This document shows, piece after piece, positions 11,364 to 24,847 of a DNA stretch of 42,363 bases. The stretch spans positions 1 through 42,363 of the forward strand of contig JAUXNL010000035.1 of the NCBI GenBank assembly GCA_030684415.1, in the 5' to 3' direction. The position numbers were made by a program, and so were the translations under genes. The notes under the pieces were generated by a model. That model saw only the letters and a list, made by a program, of their open reading frames with translations, ran no database searches and was not told the origin of the DNA. Origin of the DNA: Moraxellaceae bacterium. GTDB taxonomy: Bacteria; Pseudomonadota; Gammaproteobacteria; Pseudomonadales; Moraxellaceae. How positions within the stretch are numbered: position 1 is the stretch's first letter; every line of letters starts with the position of its first letter.

Positions 11364-11585
11364 TTATGACTGCCCCGTGCAGCAACCGCCATCCTGCCTC
11401 GGTGGGCACGGTACCGAGCCAAACGAGCAAAACACGCAGCAGTCGCTGGGATGGGGACGCAACAGCACCTTGCAGTTGCTGCATTCGTAAAAGTACTGGC
11501 AGGCATCCGTGGGCATGGTCTCCTGCTTGGCGAAGCCGCAATGCGGACAGGTCAGCACCGATACAAGAATCTGGACACTCATCAA
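11364..11585 (-). CDS. GDCCVxC-domain small Cys-rich protein (mer-associated)
   Basis: 73 aa: LTCPHCGFAKQETMPTDACQYFYECSNCKVLLRPHPSDCCVFCSFGSVPCPP, matching the GDCCVxC (seleno)protein pattern; here all Cys, no in-frame TGA. Confidence 0.78.
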   Translation of the reverse strand: MMSVQILVSVLTCPHCGFAKQETMPTDACQYFYECSNCKVLLRPHPSDCCVFCSFGSVPCPPRQDGGCCTGQS

Positions 11586-11589
11586 GCGT

Positions 11590-11871
11590 TCACTTTGGTT
11601 TCTGCACGGTGGCGGGATAGCCCGCGCTCGTGGTTGCCCGGATCAGAATTTCCGGCCGGGTTTGGTCGGGGTCATAGCTGACCGTGGCCGTTTTCTGCTG
11701 AAAATCGACCGTGGCCGCGCTCACCCCCGGCACCTTTTCCAGTGCCTTGCGGACGGTGATCGGACAGAGTTGGCAGGTCATGTTTTGCACGGAAAGCACG
11801 ACCGTTTGTGGGGTTCCCGCCCAAGCCGGCAGGGTGAGTAGCGCGATGAGCAGCAGGATCAGGCGGCGCAT
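11590..11871 (-). CDS. merP: Periplasmic mercury-binding protein MerP
   Basis: 93 aa with signal peptide and HMA motif LSVQNMTCQLCPITVRKAL. Confidence 0.9.
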   Translation of the reverse strand: MRRLILLLIALLTLPAWAGTPQTVVLSVQNMTCQLCPITVRKALEKVPGVSAATVDFQQKTATVSYDPDQTRPEILIRATTSAGYPATVQKPK

Positions 11872-11891
11872 GATGAGGTCTCCTCTTTTGA

Positions 11892-12239
11892 TCAATTGAA
11901 TAGCGGGACCAGCCAAGGCACGACCAACAGGCCCAGCAGTAGCGGTCCCACCAGCCAGAACAGCAGGCGCTGGCGGTGCAACACGGTGGGATCGGCACAG
12001 GGCGTGCCTGGCACGCAGACTGGCCGCTGGAGATAGAGCCGGTAAAAGGCCCAGCCCAAAAAACCCACAGTCAAGGCCACAAAAAGTGGCCGGTAAGGTT
12101 CCATGCGGGTCAGGTAGCTGACCCAGGCACCACCGATGCCCAAGGACAGCAGGATCAGGGGCGCGACGCAGCACAAGGAGGCGCCGATACTGGCCAGGGC
12201 TGCAGCCAGCAGGTACTTGGGGGAGGACCAACTTTGCAT
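11892..12239 (-). CDS. merT: Mercuric ion transport protein MerT
   Basis: 115 aa, three TMs, ASLCCVAPLILLSLGIGGAW vicinal Cys pair and second CVPGTPC Cys pair. Confidence 0.9.
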   Translation of the reverse strand: MQSWSSPKYLLAAALASIGASLCCVAPLILLSLGIGGAWVSYLTRMEPYRPLFVALTVGFLGWAFYRLYLQRPVCVPGTPCADPTVLHRQRLLFWLVGPLLLGLLVVPWLVPLFN

Positions 12240-12268
12240 GGCTTACTCCGTGGTAGTGATCAGGGTGT

Positions 12269-12300
12269 ATGATAAACCCTGTACCGCGGTACGGAATCAA
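12269..12300 (-). promoter_or_regulatory. MerR-type operator/promoter for merTP (overlong spacer)
   Basis: Minus strand TTGATT - 19/20 nt containing the palindrome GTACCGCGGTAC - TATCAT; lies between divergent merT and merR. Confidence 0.8.
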
Positions 12301-12310
12301 GAGGTGGGCC

Positions 12311-12754
12311 ATGAGTGACTTACTCTCCATCGGTCAGCTGGCGTCCGCCGGCGGGGTCGGCGTGGAAACCGTCCGCTACTACCAGCGGCGTGGCCTGCTG
12401 GCGGAGCCGAACAAGCCCTTGGGCGGCCACCGGCGCTATCCGGCAAGGATGATCCAGCAGCTGCGCTTTATCCGGCGCGCCCAGGCCCTGGGTTTCACGC
12501 TGGAGGAAATCGAGGTGCTGCTGCAACCGCATACGGATGTCTGCGGCGACACTCGGGCCCTCGCCGTGCACAAGCTCGACCTGATCGATCAGAAAATCCA
12601 AACGTTGACCGACATGCGCGCGGCGCTGGCGGGACTGGTCGTGCGCTGTGCCCAAGCACCGTCAGAGCAGTGCCCGATCATTGAAGCCCTGTTCGAGGCC
12701 AGCGCCGGCGACGCTTGGTTCCATGCAGATGCAGAACGGCGGCCCCATGATTGA
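12311..12754 (+). CDS. merR: MerR-family metal-responsive regulator (Hg(II)-type)
   Basis: MSDLLSIGQLASAGGVGVETVRYYQRRGLL; Cys in TDVCGD and RCAQAPSEQCPII metal-binding loop; divergent from merT. Confidence 0.88.
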   Translation: MSDLLSIGQLASAGGVGVETVRYYQRRGLLAEPNKPLGGHRRYPARMIQQLRFIRRAQALGFTLEEIEVLLQPHTDVCGDTRALAVHKLDLIDQKIQTLTDMRAALAGLVVRCAQAPSEQCPIIEALFEASAGDAWFHADAERRPHD

Positions 12755-13694
12755 CCAGTATCTTGATGCCGCGACCCGACCACAGACCCGCCGTAGCTAC
12801 CGGGCGGCCATTGAGCATTTTGAAGCGGAATGGGGTGGTTTCTTGCCGGCCACGGCCGACAGCATCGCCCGTTACCTAGCCACTTATGCGGGGCAACTGG
12901 CGGCCAATACGTTGAAACTGCGGCTGGCCGCCCTGGCCCAATGGCATATCGACCAAGGTTTTCCGGATCCGACTAAGGCGCCCGTCGTCAAAAAAGTCCT
13001 GAAAGGGATTCGTGTGCTGCATCCGGCGCGGGAAAAACAAGCCGTGCCATTGCAGTTGCACCAATTGGAGCAGTTGGCGGCCTGGCTCATGACCAAAGAG
13101 CAAGAGGCGGCCAGGGCAGATGATCAGGCTCAGCGGCTGCGTTGCTGCCGGGATCGGGCCTTGATCCTGTTGGGCTTCTGGCGGGCATTCCGGAGCGACG
13201 AACTCTGTCGATTGCGCATCGAGGACAATGCATTGCACCCCGGGCAAGGCTTGGCGCTTTTTCTGCCGCGCAGCAAGAGCGATCGACGCAACGAAGGAAC
13301 CCACTTCAAAGTACCGGCACTCAGCCGATTGTGTCCGGTGGAGGCGTACCAGTCCTGGATGGAGCTGTTGCCTCGACAACAAGGCCCCGTGTTCTGCGCC
13401 GTCGATCGCTGGGGACATGCTAGCGACAGCGCATTGCATCCCAACAGCATCATTCCCTTGCTGCGGATACGCTTACAAGAGGCGGGCATCAGCGATGCCG
13501 ATTTGTACAGCAGCCATTCCTTGCGCCGTGGCTTTGCCACTTGGGCCAATGGCCAGGGCTGGGATGTGAAAGCGCTGATGGAATATGTCGGCTGGAAGGA
13601 TATGAAGTCCGCCTTGCGCTACATCGACGCGACGCCTCATTTTGGTGACGCGCTTGCTCTTCATGCCGTTCCCGCCGTCCCGCTAGCAAAATAA
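12747..13694 (+). CDS. Tyrosine recombinase (TnpI-like) linked to Tn3-family transposase, copy 1
   Basis: 315 aa; tyrosine recombinase motifs FRSDEL, SSHSLRRGFATWA, EYVGWKDMKSALRYI; ATG lies inside the merR 3' end (8-nt overlap). Confidence 0.85.
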   Translation: MIDQYLDAATRPQTRRSYRAAIEHFEAEWGGFLPATADSIARYLATYAGQLAANTLKLRLAALAQWHIDQGFPDPTKAPVVKKVLKGIRVLHPAREKQAVPLQLHQLEQLAAWLMTKEQEAARADDQAQRLRCCRDRALILLGFWRAFRSDELCRLRIEDNALHPGQGLALFLPRSKSDRRNEGTHFKVPALSRLCPVEAYQSWMELLPRQQGPVFCAVDRWGHASDSALHPNSIIPLLRIRLQEAGISDADLYSSHSLRRGFATWANGQGWDVKALMEYVGWKDMKSALRYIDATPHFGDALALHAVPAVPLAK

Positions 13695-13717
13695 CCACAC
13701 GCGCCAGGCATGGAAGT

Positions 13718-15294
13718 ATGAGTAGCGTCAACGAAACCGCATATCCCCAGCTCAAAGCCGAATTTACCCTCAAGGAACTGCGCGGCATTTACACGCCGTC
13801 GCCAGCCGAACAGGGCTTTGTCTTCAGCCAGTATCGGCAGGCTCCTACACGTGCCTGCCTGCTGATCCAGCTCAAGGTGCTGCAACGCCTCGGCTACTTC
13901 ATGCCGCTTCGCCAGTTGCCACGACCAGTCGTCGAACACGTGTGCGAGTGTGCCGGTTTGCGGCCACCCACACCCTCGGCCCTGACCACCTATGACAAAT
14001 CCGGCAGCAAATCGCTGCATCAACAACGCATACGAACCCATCTCAACATTCGGCAAATGGATGCCGCCGCTTGGCGCTGGCTTGACAGCATTGCTCACAA
14101 GGCGGCCGCCACCAAGCAGGAGTTGCCAGACATTATCAATGTTTTGATTGAGGAATTGGTCCGACAGCGGTATGAGCTGCCTGGTTTTACGCGCCTGTCA
14201 AAACTTGCCGCACAGGCACGTGTCACGGTGAATGAACAAATCTATCAGCAGGTGATGGGGCGACTCACGCCGACCGACATCCAGCGTTTGGACCGCCTGT
14301 TACAGCCAGGCTCCAGCGGCAGTCGGTGGGATGATCTGAAGCGAGAACCCAAGCGCCCGACGGTTCGTGAAATAGCCAGCTTTCTCAAACATATTGCCTG
14401 GCTTCAGGAGTTAGCACAGGGACTGCCCGTCGTCACCGATATTGCCGCCACCAAACGTGCGCAGTTGACCCTGGAGGCCCGCGCTCTGGACCAGGCAGAG
14501 ATGCGTGACCTGCGGCCCGAGAAACGCTATACCCTCGAAGTGCTCTTGCTGCGTTCGCAGCTGCAGAAAGCGATGGACGATGTTACCGAGATCTTCATCA
14601 AAACACTGGCGGGCATGCACCGGTCTGCCGAACTTCGCCTGCAGGAGTATCGTCTGAAACAGGCCGAGCAGGTGGATCGCCTGGTCATCCAGTTCCGCGA
14701 TTTACTGTCCGTCATCGAGGATGACGAGACCGCCCAGAGCTTGTCCACGCGAATTGCCGGGGCGCTTCAGGGCGAGCCAGCAATATGGCTAGCCCAATGT
14801 GAGGAATATCTGGCCTATGCAGGCAATAATGCCTTTCCTTTTTTGCTTAAGCCCTACGGTACGCTGCGTTCTTTACTGTTTCAGTGCCTGGAAGTCTTGT
14901 CACTGAGGCCCAGCTCGCAAGACGACAGCGTGCTGCACGTCTTGGCCTGGCTGAAGCAATATCGCTCCAGCCATCGTGAGTTCATCGGGGTAGACCGCCA
15001 CAACCTTGCCGACTTGGAACTGTCCTGGCTGCCCGAAAAATGGCATCGCCTAGTGTTCGGCAAAAAACCTGACGAGGGGGACACACTATTTCTGCACCGG
15101 AAATACCTGGAGCTGGCTGTTTTTTCCCAGATCATGCAAGACCTGAAGTCCGGCGATCTCTATGTTGAGCACAGCGATCAATATGACGACTACCGGGAGC
15201 ATCTGGTGTCATGGGAGGAGTATGAGCAGGAAATCGCTCAGTTCGGCGAACTTGTCGGCCTGCCCGTGGACGGCCAAGAGTTTGTGACCGCCTC
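13718..15294 (+). pseudogene. Tn3-family transposase, N-terminal part only (DDE catalytic region lost)
   Basis: Aligns with the first about 525 residues of the full tnpA at 29150; homology stops at [11 protein letters not shown] and the next bases belong to a cusA-like gene. Confidence 0.88.
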
Positions 15295-16016
15295 CCATGC
15301 TCAAGAGTGAGAACGGCCGACCCTCGGGATGGGTCTATATGGATGTGCGCGGCCGCGACTTGGCGTCGGTGGTCAAAGACCTGCGCCAAGCCATCCAGCG
15401 CCAAGTCAAACTAAGCCCCGGTATCAGCCTCAGCTACTCCGGTCAGTTCGAGTTCCTGGAGCGCGCCAATGCGCGCCTGAAGGTCGTGGTGCCGATGACG
15501 CTGCTCATCATCTTTGTACTGCTGTATCTGATCTTCCGCCGGGCCGACGAGGCTCTGCTGATCATGGCCACGCTGCCGTTTGCGCTCACTGGCGGCATCT
15601 GGTTCCTCTACCTGCTGGACTTCAACCTCTCGGTGGCCACCGGCATCGGCTTTATCGCGCTGGCGGGCGTGGCGGCCGAGTTCGGCGTCATCATGTTGCT
15701 GTACTTGAAGCACGCACTTTTCGAGCGTCAAGAACAGGGCTTGGAAATTACTACGCCGGTGCTCGACGACGCGCTACGTGAAGGCGCGGTGCTGCGTGTG
15801 CGGCCCAAGGCCATGACGGTAGCGGTGATCCTGGCCGGCCTGCTGCCCATCTTGCTGGGCAGCGGTACCGGGTCTGAGGTCATGAGCCGCATCGCCGCAC
15901 CCATGGTGGGCGGCATGATCACGGCGCCGCTGCTGTCGCTCTTCATCATTCCGGCGGCTTATCGGCTGATGCGGCAGCGCCGCGAACGCACCGAACAGGA
16001 GGCCTCCCATGGTTAA
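15295..16016 (+). pseudogene. CusA C-terminal fragment (about 239 aa) from a second cusA, fused to truncated tnpA
   Basis: [21 protein letters not shown]... about 93% identical by eye to the C-terminus of CusA at 10421-11140; no 5' two-thirds present. Confidence 0.9.
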
Positions 16017-16079
16017 AGGCGACTTCGGCTACGCGAGCAGATCAACGTGCAAGGCAGTCGGGTGGTCATCCCGAGAAAG

Positions 16080-16262
16080 CTGAACTTACTCAAGGGCAAT
16101 GCCGATTTAGGCCGTGGCCTGTATCGGTATCGTCATTTGGTGAAAAGCGACTTTGCGCGTTTGAAGCAATACCGAGCCGTCGCCAGTCGTTTCGACAAGC
16201 TGAAGAGAAACTATGAAAGTGTGGTCGCTATGGGGTGTGTTGCCCTCTGGCTGCCCATGTGA
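16080..16262 (+). pseudogene. IS5-like DDE transposase C-terminal remnant
   Basis: LGRGLYRYRHLVKSDFARLKQYRAVASRFDKLKRNYESVVAMGCVALWLPM resembles RHLVE..F..LK..R.IATRYDK..... of IS5-type transposases. Confidence 0.7.
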
Positions 16263-16320
16263 AACGTCAACAGACCCTAGCTATAACAGCTTGTATGACA
16301 CTTCCCTTGCCTGACTGAGG

Positions 16321-17460
<1,140 letters not shown>

Positions 17461-17599
17461 CGATCACAGTCGCTTGTTAGATAGATTCCTGCGAAAATTC
17501 CACGAATCCCGGCCTATTTGACCGGTCTTCATGCGGCGGCCTGCAGCGCTAAAATGGCGTAGTACTGCAGGGTCAGATTCATCATGGAATCGTGAAGGT

Positions 17600-17941
17600 T
17601 CAATATTTGCCGGTGTGATTGGCACCGATATAGTTGCCAACATCATCCAGCAGAATATAGATCGTTTGCTTTTCTTTATCTTTCTCGGCCGGATTGTTGA
17701 AACTGACGACCCAAAGTGCGCCAGCTGGCGTTACCTTGGATGCAACGTCCTTCAGTTTTTTCTGCTGCCAAGAGCTGGCCAGTTTTTTGTCCATCACCAG
17801 GGCTTCCAGAATCATTTCCCCGCGAGCGGTGGCAACTTCCTTGGTGATGGGCTCTTCGTCGATGTGATTGCCATGACTGAGGACCATGCCGGATACCAGC
17901 AAAAGCATGGCGCCTATGAGGAATTGCTTGATCATCTTCAT
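17600..17941 (-). CDS. DUF6488-like small periplasmic protein
   Basis: 113 aa signal peptide protein MKMIKQFLIGAMLLLVSGMVLSHGNHIDEEPITKEVATARGE..., next to HupE/anchor genes. Confidence 0.65.
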   Translation of the reverse strand: MKMIKQFLIGAMLLLVSGMVLSHGNHIDEEPITKEVATARGEMILEALVMDKKLASSWQQKKLKDVASKVTPAGALWVVSFNNPAEKDKEKQTIYILLDDVGNYIGANHTGKY

Positions 17942-18010
17942 GTAAAACTCTCCAGGTTGTAAAAATAAAAAGGGCTTTCAGAACACGATGGGATCGCCAT
18001 AAATATGCGG

Positions 18011-18625
18011 TCAGGGCCGATACAGCTTTTCGTAATAGCCACTGGTTCTGACCGTGACAGTGACCGGGCCAGAGTTCTTGTTGCGCCAGTACCAGCCATG
18101 AGTGCCGTTAAACGGTGCCTCAAAGGCGCCGTTGTCTGTCGTTTGATTGCGGCCTTTCCAAAAGCTGGTGAATTCGTCTGAGGTGGTGTTCAGCTTTTCA
18201 CCGTGCATGTCGAAATTCACCGCTCCACCTGCGGCTGACCACGTAAAGAAGAAACGATCCCCGGTCTTCATCAGGGCCTTGATCTCTGCGCCTTCGCCGG
18301 GTGCCAGCGTGACGGAAAGCTCATCGTTGCGGTAAGCAACCGTAGACTTCCAGACAGCATCCAGTACGGATACCGGTGCTGTAATGGATGGTTCGACTGC
18401 GGCGGCTTCTGTTTGCGGTAGCAGGCTGGTCTCACCGCCACTCAAAGCGGTTAGGCCTAGTCGTTGGCCGATGCCGGTCGGATCAATGCCGTACTCGGCC
18501 GGCAACACGGCTGTCAGCAGAATACCAATAGCCACCGCAAGAGCGAGGAGCGTGGCCTTCAGCAATTGGGCAACAGATGGCAATGCTCTGCGGTTGATAT
18601 GCGTTATATCGGTCATGTTGTTCAA
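18011..18625 (-). CDS. Transmembrane anchor protein associated with HupE/UreJ
   Basis: 204 aa, one N-terminal TM, periplasmic domain ending in FNGTHGWYWRNKNSGPVTVTVRTSGYYEKL; overlaps HupE-like gene by 4 nt. Confidence 0.65.
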   Translation of the reverse strand: MNNMTDITHINRRALPSVAQLLKATLLALAVAIGILLTAVLPAEYGIDPTGIGQRLGLTALSGGETSLLPQTEAAAVEPSITAPVSVLDAVWKSTVAYRNDELSVTLAPGEGAEIKALMKTGDRFFFTWSAAGGAVNFDMHGEKLNTTSDEFTSFWKGRNQTTDNGAFEAPFNGTHGWYWRNKNSGPVTVTVRTSGYYEKLYRP

Positions 18626-19356
18626 ACTCCGAAGTGGGTGGCGTAACCCACCAGTTGATATCCGGTCAGCACAAATCCGGCCGACATAAGCGCGACGTTG
18701 GCCGCGAAGCTTTGGTGCTCAAACGTATCAGTGCGCCGCCAGAAACTTATGGCAATAAGGATGGCGCTCAAGGCCAGCAACTGCCCGATCTCAACCCCCA
18801 CATTGAAAGCCAGAATATTGGGCACCAGGCCTTCACTGGAAAACGTGAATTCCTGCAACTTGGTCGCCAGACCAAACCCGTGGAAAAAGCCGAAGATAAG
18901 CACCATGGCTTTGGTATTGGGCTGGAAGCCGAGAGCGCGCTTGAAAGCCCCGAGATTATCGAGCGCCTTGTAAACGACGGATAAGCCGATAATGGCATCG
19001 ACAATATAGGGGTCGACGTGTGTCCCGCTCAGCACGCCATAGAGCAGTGTCACGCTGTGACCTATCGCAAACAGCGTCACATAAATGCCGATATCCTTCA
19101 TGCGATAGAGAAAGAAAATCACCCCCACCAGAAAGAGCAGATGGTCATAGCCCGTGACCATGTGTTTGGCGCCGAGATAGATGAAGGGCAGCAACTGCAT
19201 GCCACTGCTTTGCTCAATGAAGGTCTTGTCATCATCGGCCACGCCGTGGGCAAATGCCTCCGGAGTCATGAAGGTGATCAAAAACAACATTACTAAAAAA
19301 CCAATAGCCCTCATCCAAAGTGGCCGTGGCCGCTGAAGAACTACATATTTATCCAT
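18622..19356 (-). CDS. HupE/UreJ-family membrane protein (putative Ni/Co permease)
   Basis: FAHG leader, LGAKHMVTGYDHLLFLVGVIFFL, FGFFHGFGLATKLQE motifs; start at MDKYVVLQ. Confidence 0.83.
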   Translation of the reverse strand: MDKYVVLQRPRPLWMRAIGFLVMLFLITFMTPEAFAHGVADDDKTFIEQSSGMQLLPFIYLGAKHMVTGYDHLLFLVGVIFFLYRMKDIGIYVTLFAIGHSVTLLYGVLSGTHVDPYIVDAIIGLSVVYKALDNLGAFKRALGFQPNTKAMVLIFGFFHGFGLATKLQEFTFSSEGLVPNILAFNVGVEIGQLLALSAILIAISFWRRTDTFEHQSFAANVALMSAGFVLTGYQLVGYATHFGV

Positions 19357-19476
19357 CGCTTTATTCCTCATGCGCGAGATCCCACATAAATTCACGAATC
19401 ATCCTGTGTTATCTCTGAAAATGGCTGGGTGTTGGGGGCTCCATGGTATGAAACGGTTAAGTGCCCAGACTCAAAC

Positions 19477-19770
19477 TTAATGGGTGTGTCCTGGCGCGAA
19501 ATAGATAATCGCCATGCCCATCACCGCCACGAGCGCGCCGGCAATATCCCAAGGGGTGGGTTGTATCCCATCCACCCACCAAAGCCAGACGATGGCCGTG
19601 GCAATGTACACCCCGCCATAGGCCGCGTAGACCCGGCCGCTGGCGATGGGATGCAGGGTCAACAGCCAGACAAAGAGCCCCAGGGCCAGTGCTGCCGGCA
19701 ATAGCAACCAAATGGATTTTCCCTGCTTTAACCAGAGATAAGGCAGGTAGCAGCCCAGGATCTCGGCCAC
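19477..19770 (-). CDS. YnfA/UPF0060-family small membrane protein; native start unclear
   Basis: [13 protein letters not shown]...[24 protein letters not shown]; in-frame homologous codons continue upstream to 19803 (GTA-AAA-GTT-TTC-GCG...) without a canonical start. Confidence 0.75.
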   Translation of the reverse strand: MAEILGCYLPYLWLKQGKSIWLLLPAALALGLFVWLLTLHPIASGRVYAAYGGVYIATAIVWLWWVDGIQPTPWDIAGALVAVMGMAIIYFAPGHTH

Positions 19771-19856
19771 AGCCGTCAGGGCATATAACGCGAAAACTTT
19801 TACTCACTCGCTCCCATCAACATCAACGAAAAGCCGGACTTCCCTGTCCGGCATCG

Positions 19857-23338
<3,482 letters not shown>

Positions 23339-23350
23339 GGTCTTGTCCCC

Positions 23351-24847
23351 TTAGTGGTCGTGTTCGGCTTCGCTCTTGCCGATATCGGCCTTGAGCAGAA
23401 AGCTGTTTTTGCCGACATACTCCTGACCGGCCACGAGGCCTTCCAGGATTTCCACACGCTGACTGCCGCGACGTCCCACAGTCACCGGTCTGACCTCGAA
23501 CTGATTCCCGTATTTGGCATACACCACGGTCCAGTCGCGGAAGGATTGCAGCGCCTCATTGCTCACCGAGACAGCGGCCGTCACCTCGGCGCGGGTGATG
23601 CGGGCCTTCACGAACTGTCCCGGCTTCCAATCGATGGCCTTGTCCAGGGCCACGTACACCGCAGCGGCCCGGTTGCTCTCGCTGAGTTGCGGGCTGACCA
23701 CTTGCACGCGACCGCCGCCCGTGACCGTGCCATTGACCTGCATTACACGCACGGACTGTCCTGCCTTAAGGCCGTCCAGTTGGGCCGGTGCAGCCGAAAG
23801 CACGGCCACCAGACGATCCAGATCCGCGATGGTGAATAAGGCCGATTCCGGGGTGACGCGCTGGCCGGGCGCCAGATCGCGCGCTGTGACCCGGCCACTG
23901 CGAGGAGCGCGCAATACCAGACGGGCCAGATTGCCGGGCTGCTCCAGGCTGAGGGACTTCAGGTCGCCTTCACTCAGGCCAAACGAGAGCAGAGCGGCCC
24001 GACTGCTGGCGAGATTGATGTCGGCTTCGACCTTGGCGCTTTTGGCCGCCAGATAGTCCTGCTCGGCCGTGATCTTTTCTTTCCAGAGCATGGCTTCGCG
24101 CTGAAAGGTGGATTCCGCCAACCGGCCTCGCTCACGTGCCTCCAGGTAATTGCGCTTGAGATCAGCCAGTTCTCGGCTCTCCAGGATGGCCAACGCCTCC
24201 CCAGCCTTAACTGACTGTCCCAAACCCACCGGCGCCGACACTACAATGCCGGCCACCGGGGCCAACACCACCGCCTCACTGTTGGGTGCGACGCGGATTT
24301 CACCTTGCAGCTCGACCTCATCCCCCAGCAGGGCCGGCTCCGCTTTCAGGATTTCCAGGCCAGCACCCTTGACCTGCTCCGGATTGAGTTCAACCCGCCA
24401 CTCGATTTGGTCGTACTGGAAGGCGTAGGATTTTTGCTGGTAGGTGGCGGCGAGCTTCACGGCGAAGGAATGCGGCTCATACACCACCTGATCGCCCAAC
24501 AGATAATCGGCCTTGGGCGCAAATCGGATGGTCTGTACGGCCCCCAGTCGCTCCAGAGTAATGGTCAGATTGACGCTCCTGGGATCCAGCGGCTTGTCGT
24601 TCAGCGTGGGGTAGACCCGGAACTCGGGTTCGACCCCGTCCTCGAAAATGGTGACCTCCAGGCCCAGACCCTCCTGTTCAAACAATTTGCCGCGATGCGG
24701 GCCGCGGGGAATCTCCTCCGCCTCGGCTTCGTGGCCATGGGCAGTGGCCTCGTGGCCATGCTCTCCCTCATGGTCATCCTGGCTTTGGCTGCAGGCTGCT
24801 AGCAAAACGACCATAAGGGCCGTAGTCATTAAAACGGGGATTTTCAC
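23351..24847 (-). CDS. czcB: RND periplasmic adaptor, CzcB-type, with His-rich leader and extra N-terminal domain
   Basis: Lipoprotein-like leader LLAACSQSQDDHEGEHGHEATAHGHEAE; HlyD-type body; C-terminal TVGRRGSQRVEILEGLVAGQEYVGKNSFLLKADIGKSEAEHDH. Confidence 0.9.
   Translation of the reverse strand: MKIPVLMTTALMVVLLAACSQSQDDHEGEHGHEATAHGHEAEAEEIPRGPHRGKLFEQEGLGLEVTIFEDGVEPEFRVYPTLNDKPLDPRSVNLTITLERLGAVQTIRFAPKADYLLGDQVVYEPHSFAVKLAATYQQKSYAFQYDQIEWRVELNPEQVKGAGLEILKAEPALLGDEVELQGEIRVAPNSEAVVLAPVAGIVVSAPVGLGQSVKAGEALAILESRELADLKRNYLEARERGRLAESTFQREAMLWKEKITAEQDYLAAKSAKVEADINLASSRAALLSFGLSEGDLKSLSLEQPGNLARLVLRAPRSGRVTARDLAPGQRVTPESALFTIADLDRLVAVLSAAPAQLDGLKAGQSVRVMQVNGTVTGGGRVQVVSPQLSESNRAAAVYVALDKAIDWKPGQFVKARITRAEVTAAVSVSNEALQSFRDWTVVYAKYGNQFEVRPVTVGRRGSQRVEILEGLVAGQEYVGKNSFLLKADIGKSEAEHDH

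Noticed and set aside
11364-11585. Possible selenocysteine in the GDCCVxC protein
   Set aside because: The family includes selenoprotein members, but here the motif is Cys-only and the frame has no internal TGA.
19435-19462. GGGGGCTCCATGGTATGAAACGGTTAAG as a left Tn3-type terminal repeat
   Set aside because: Starts with G-run and ends TTAAG, but only about 28 bp long and matches the sequence after tnpA (AATGAAACGTTA in reverse complement) only weakly; not enough support.
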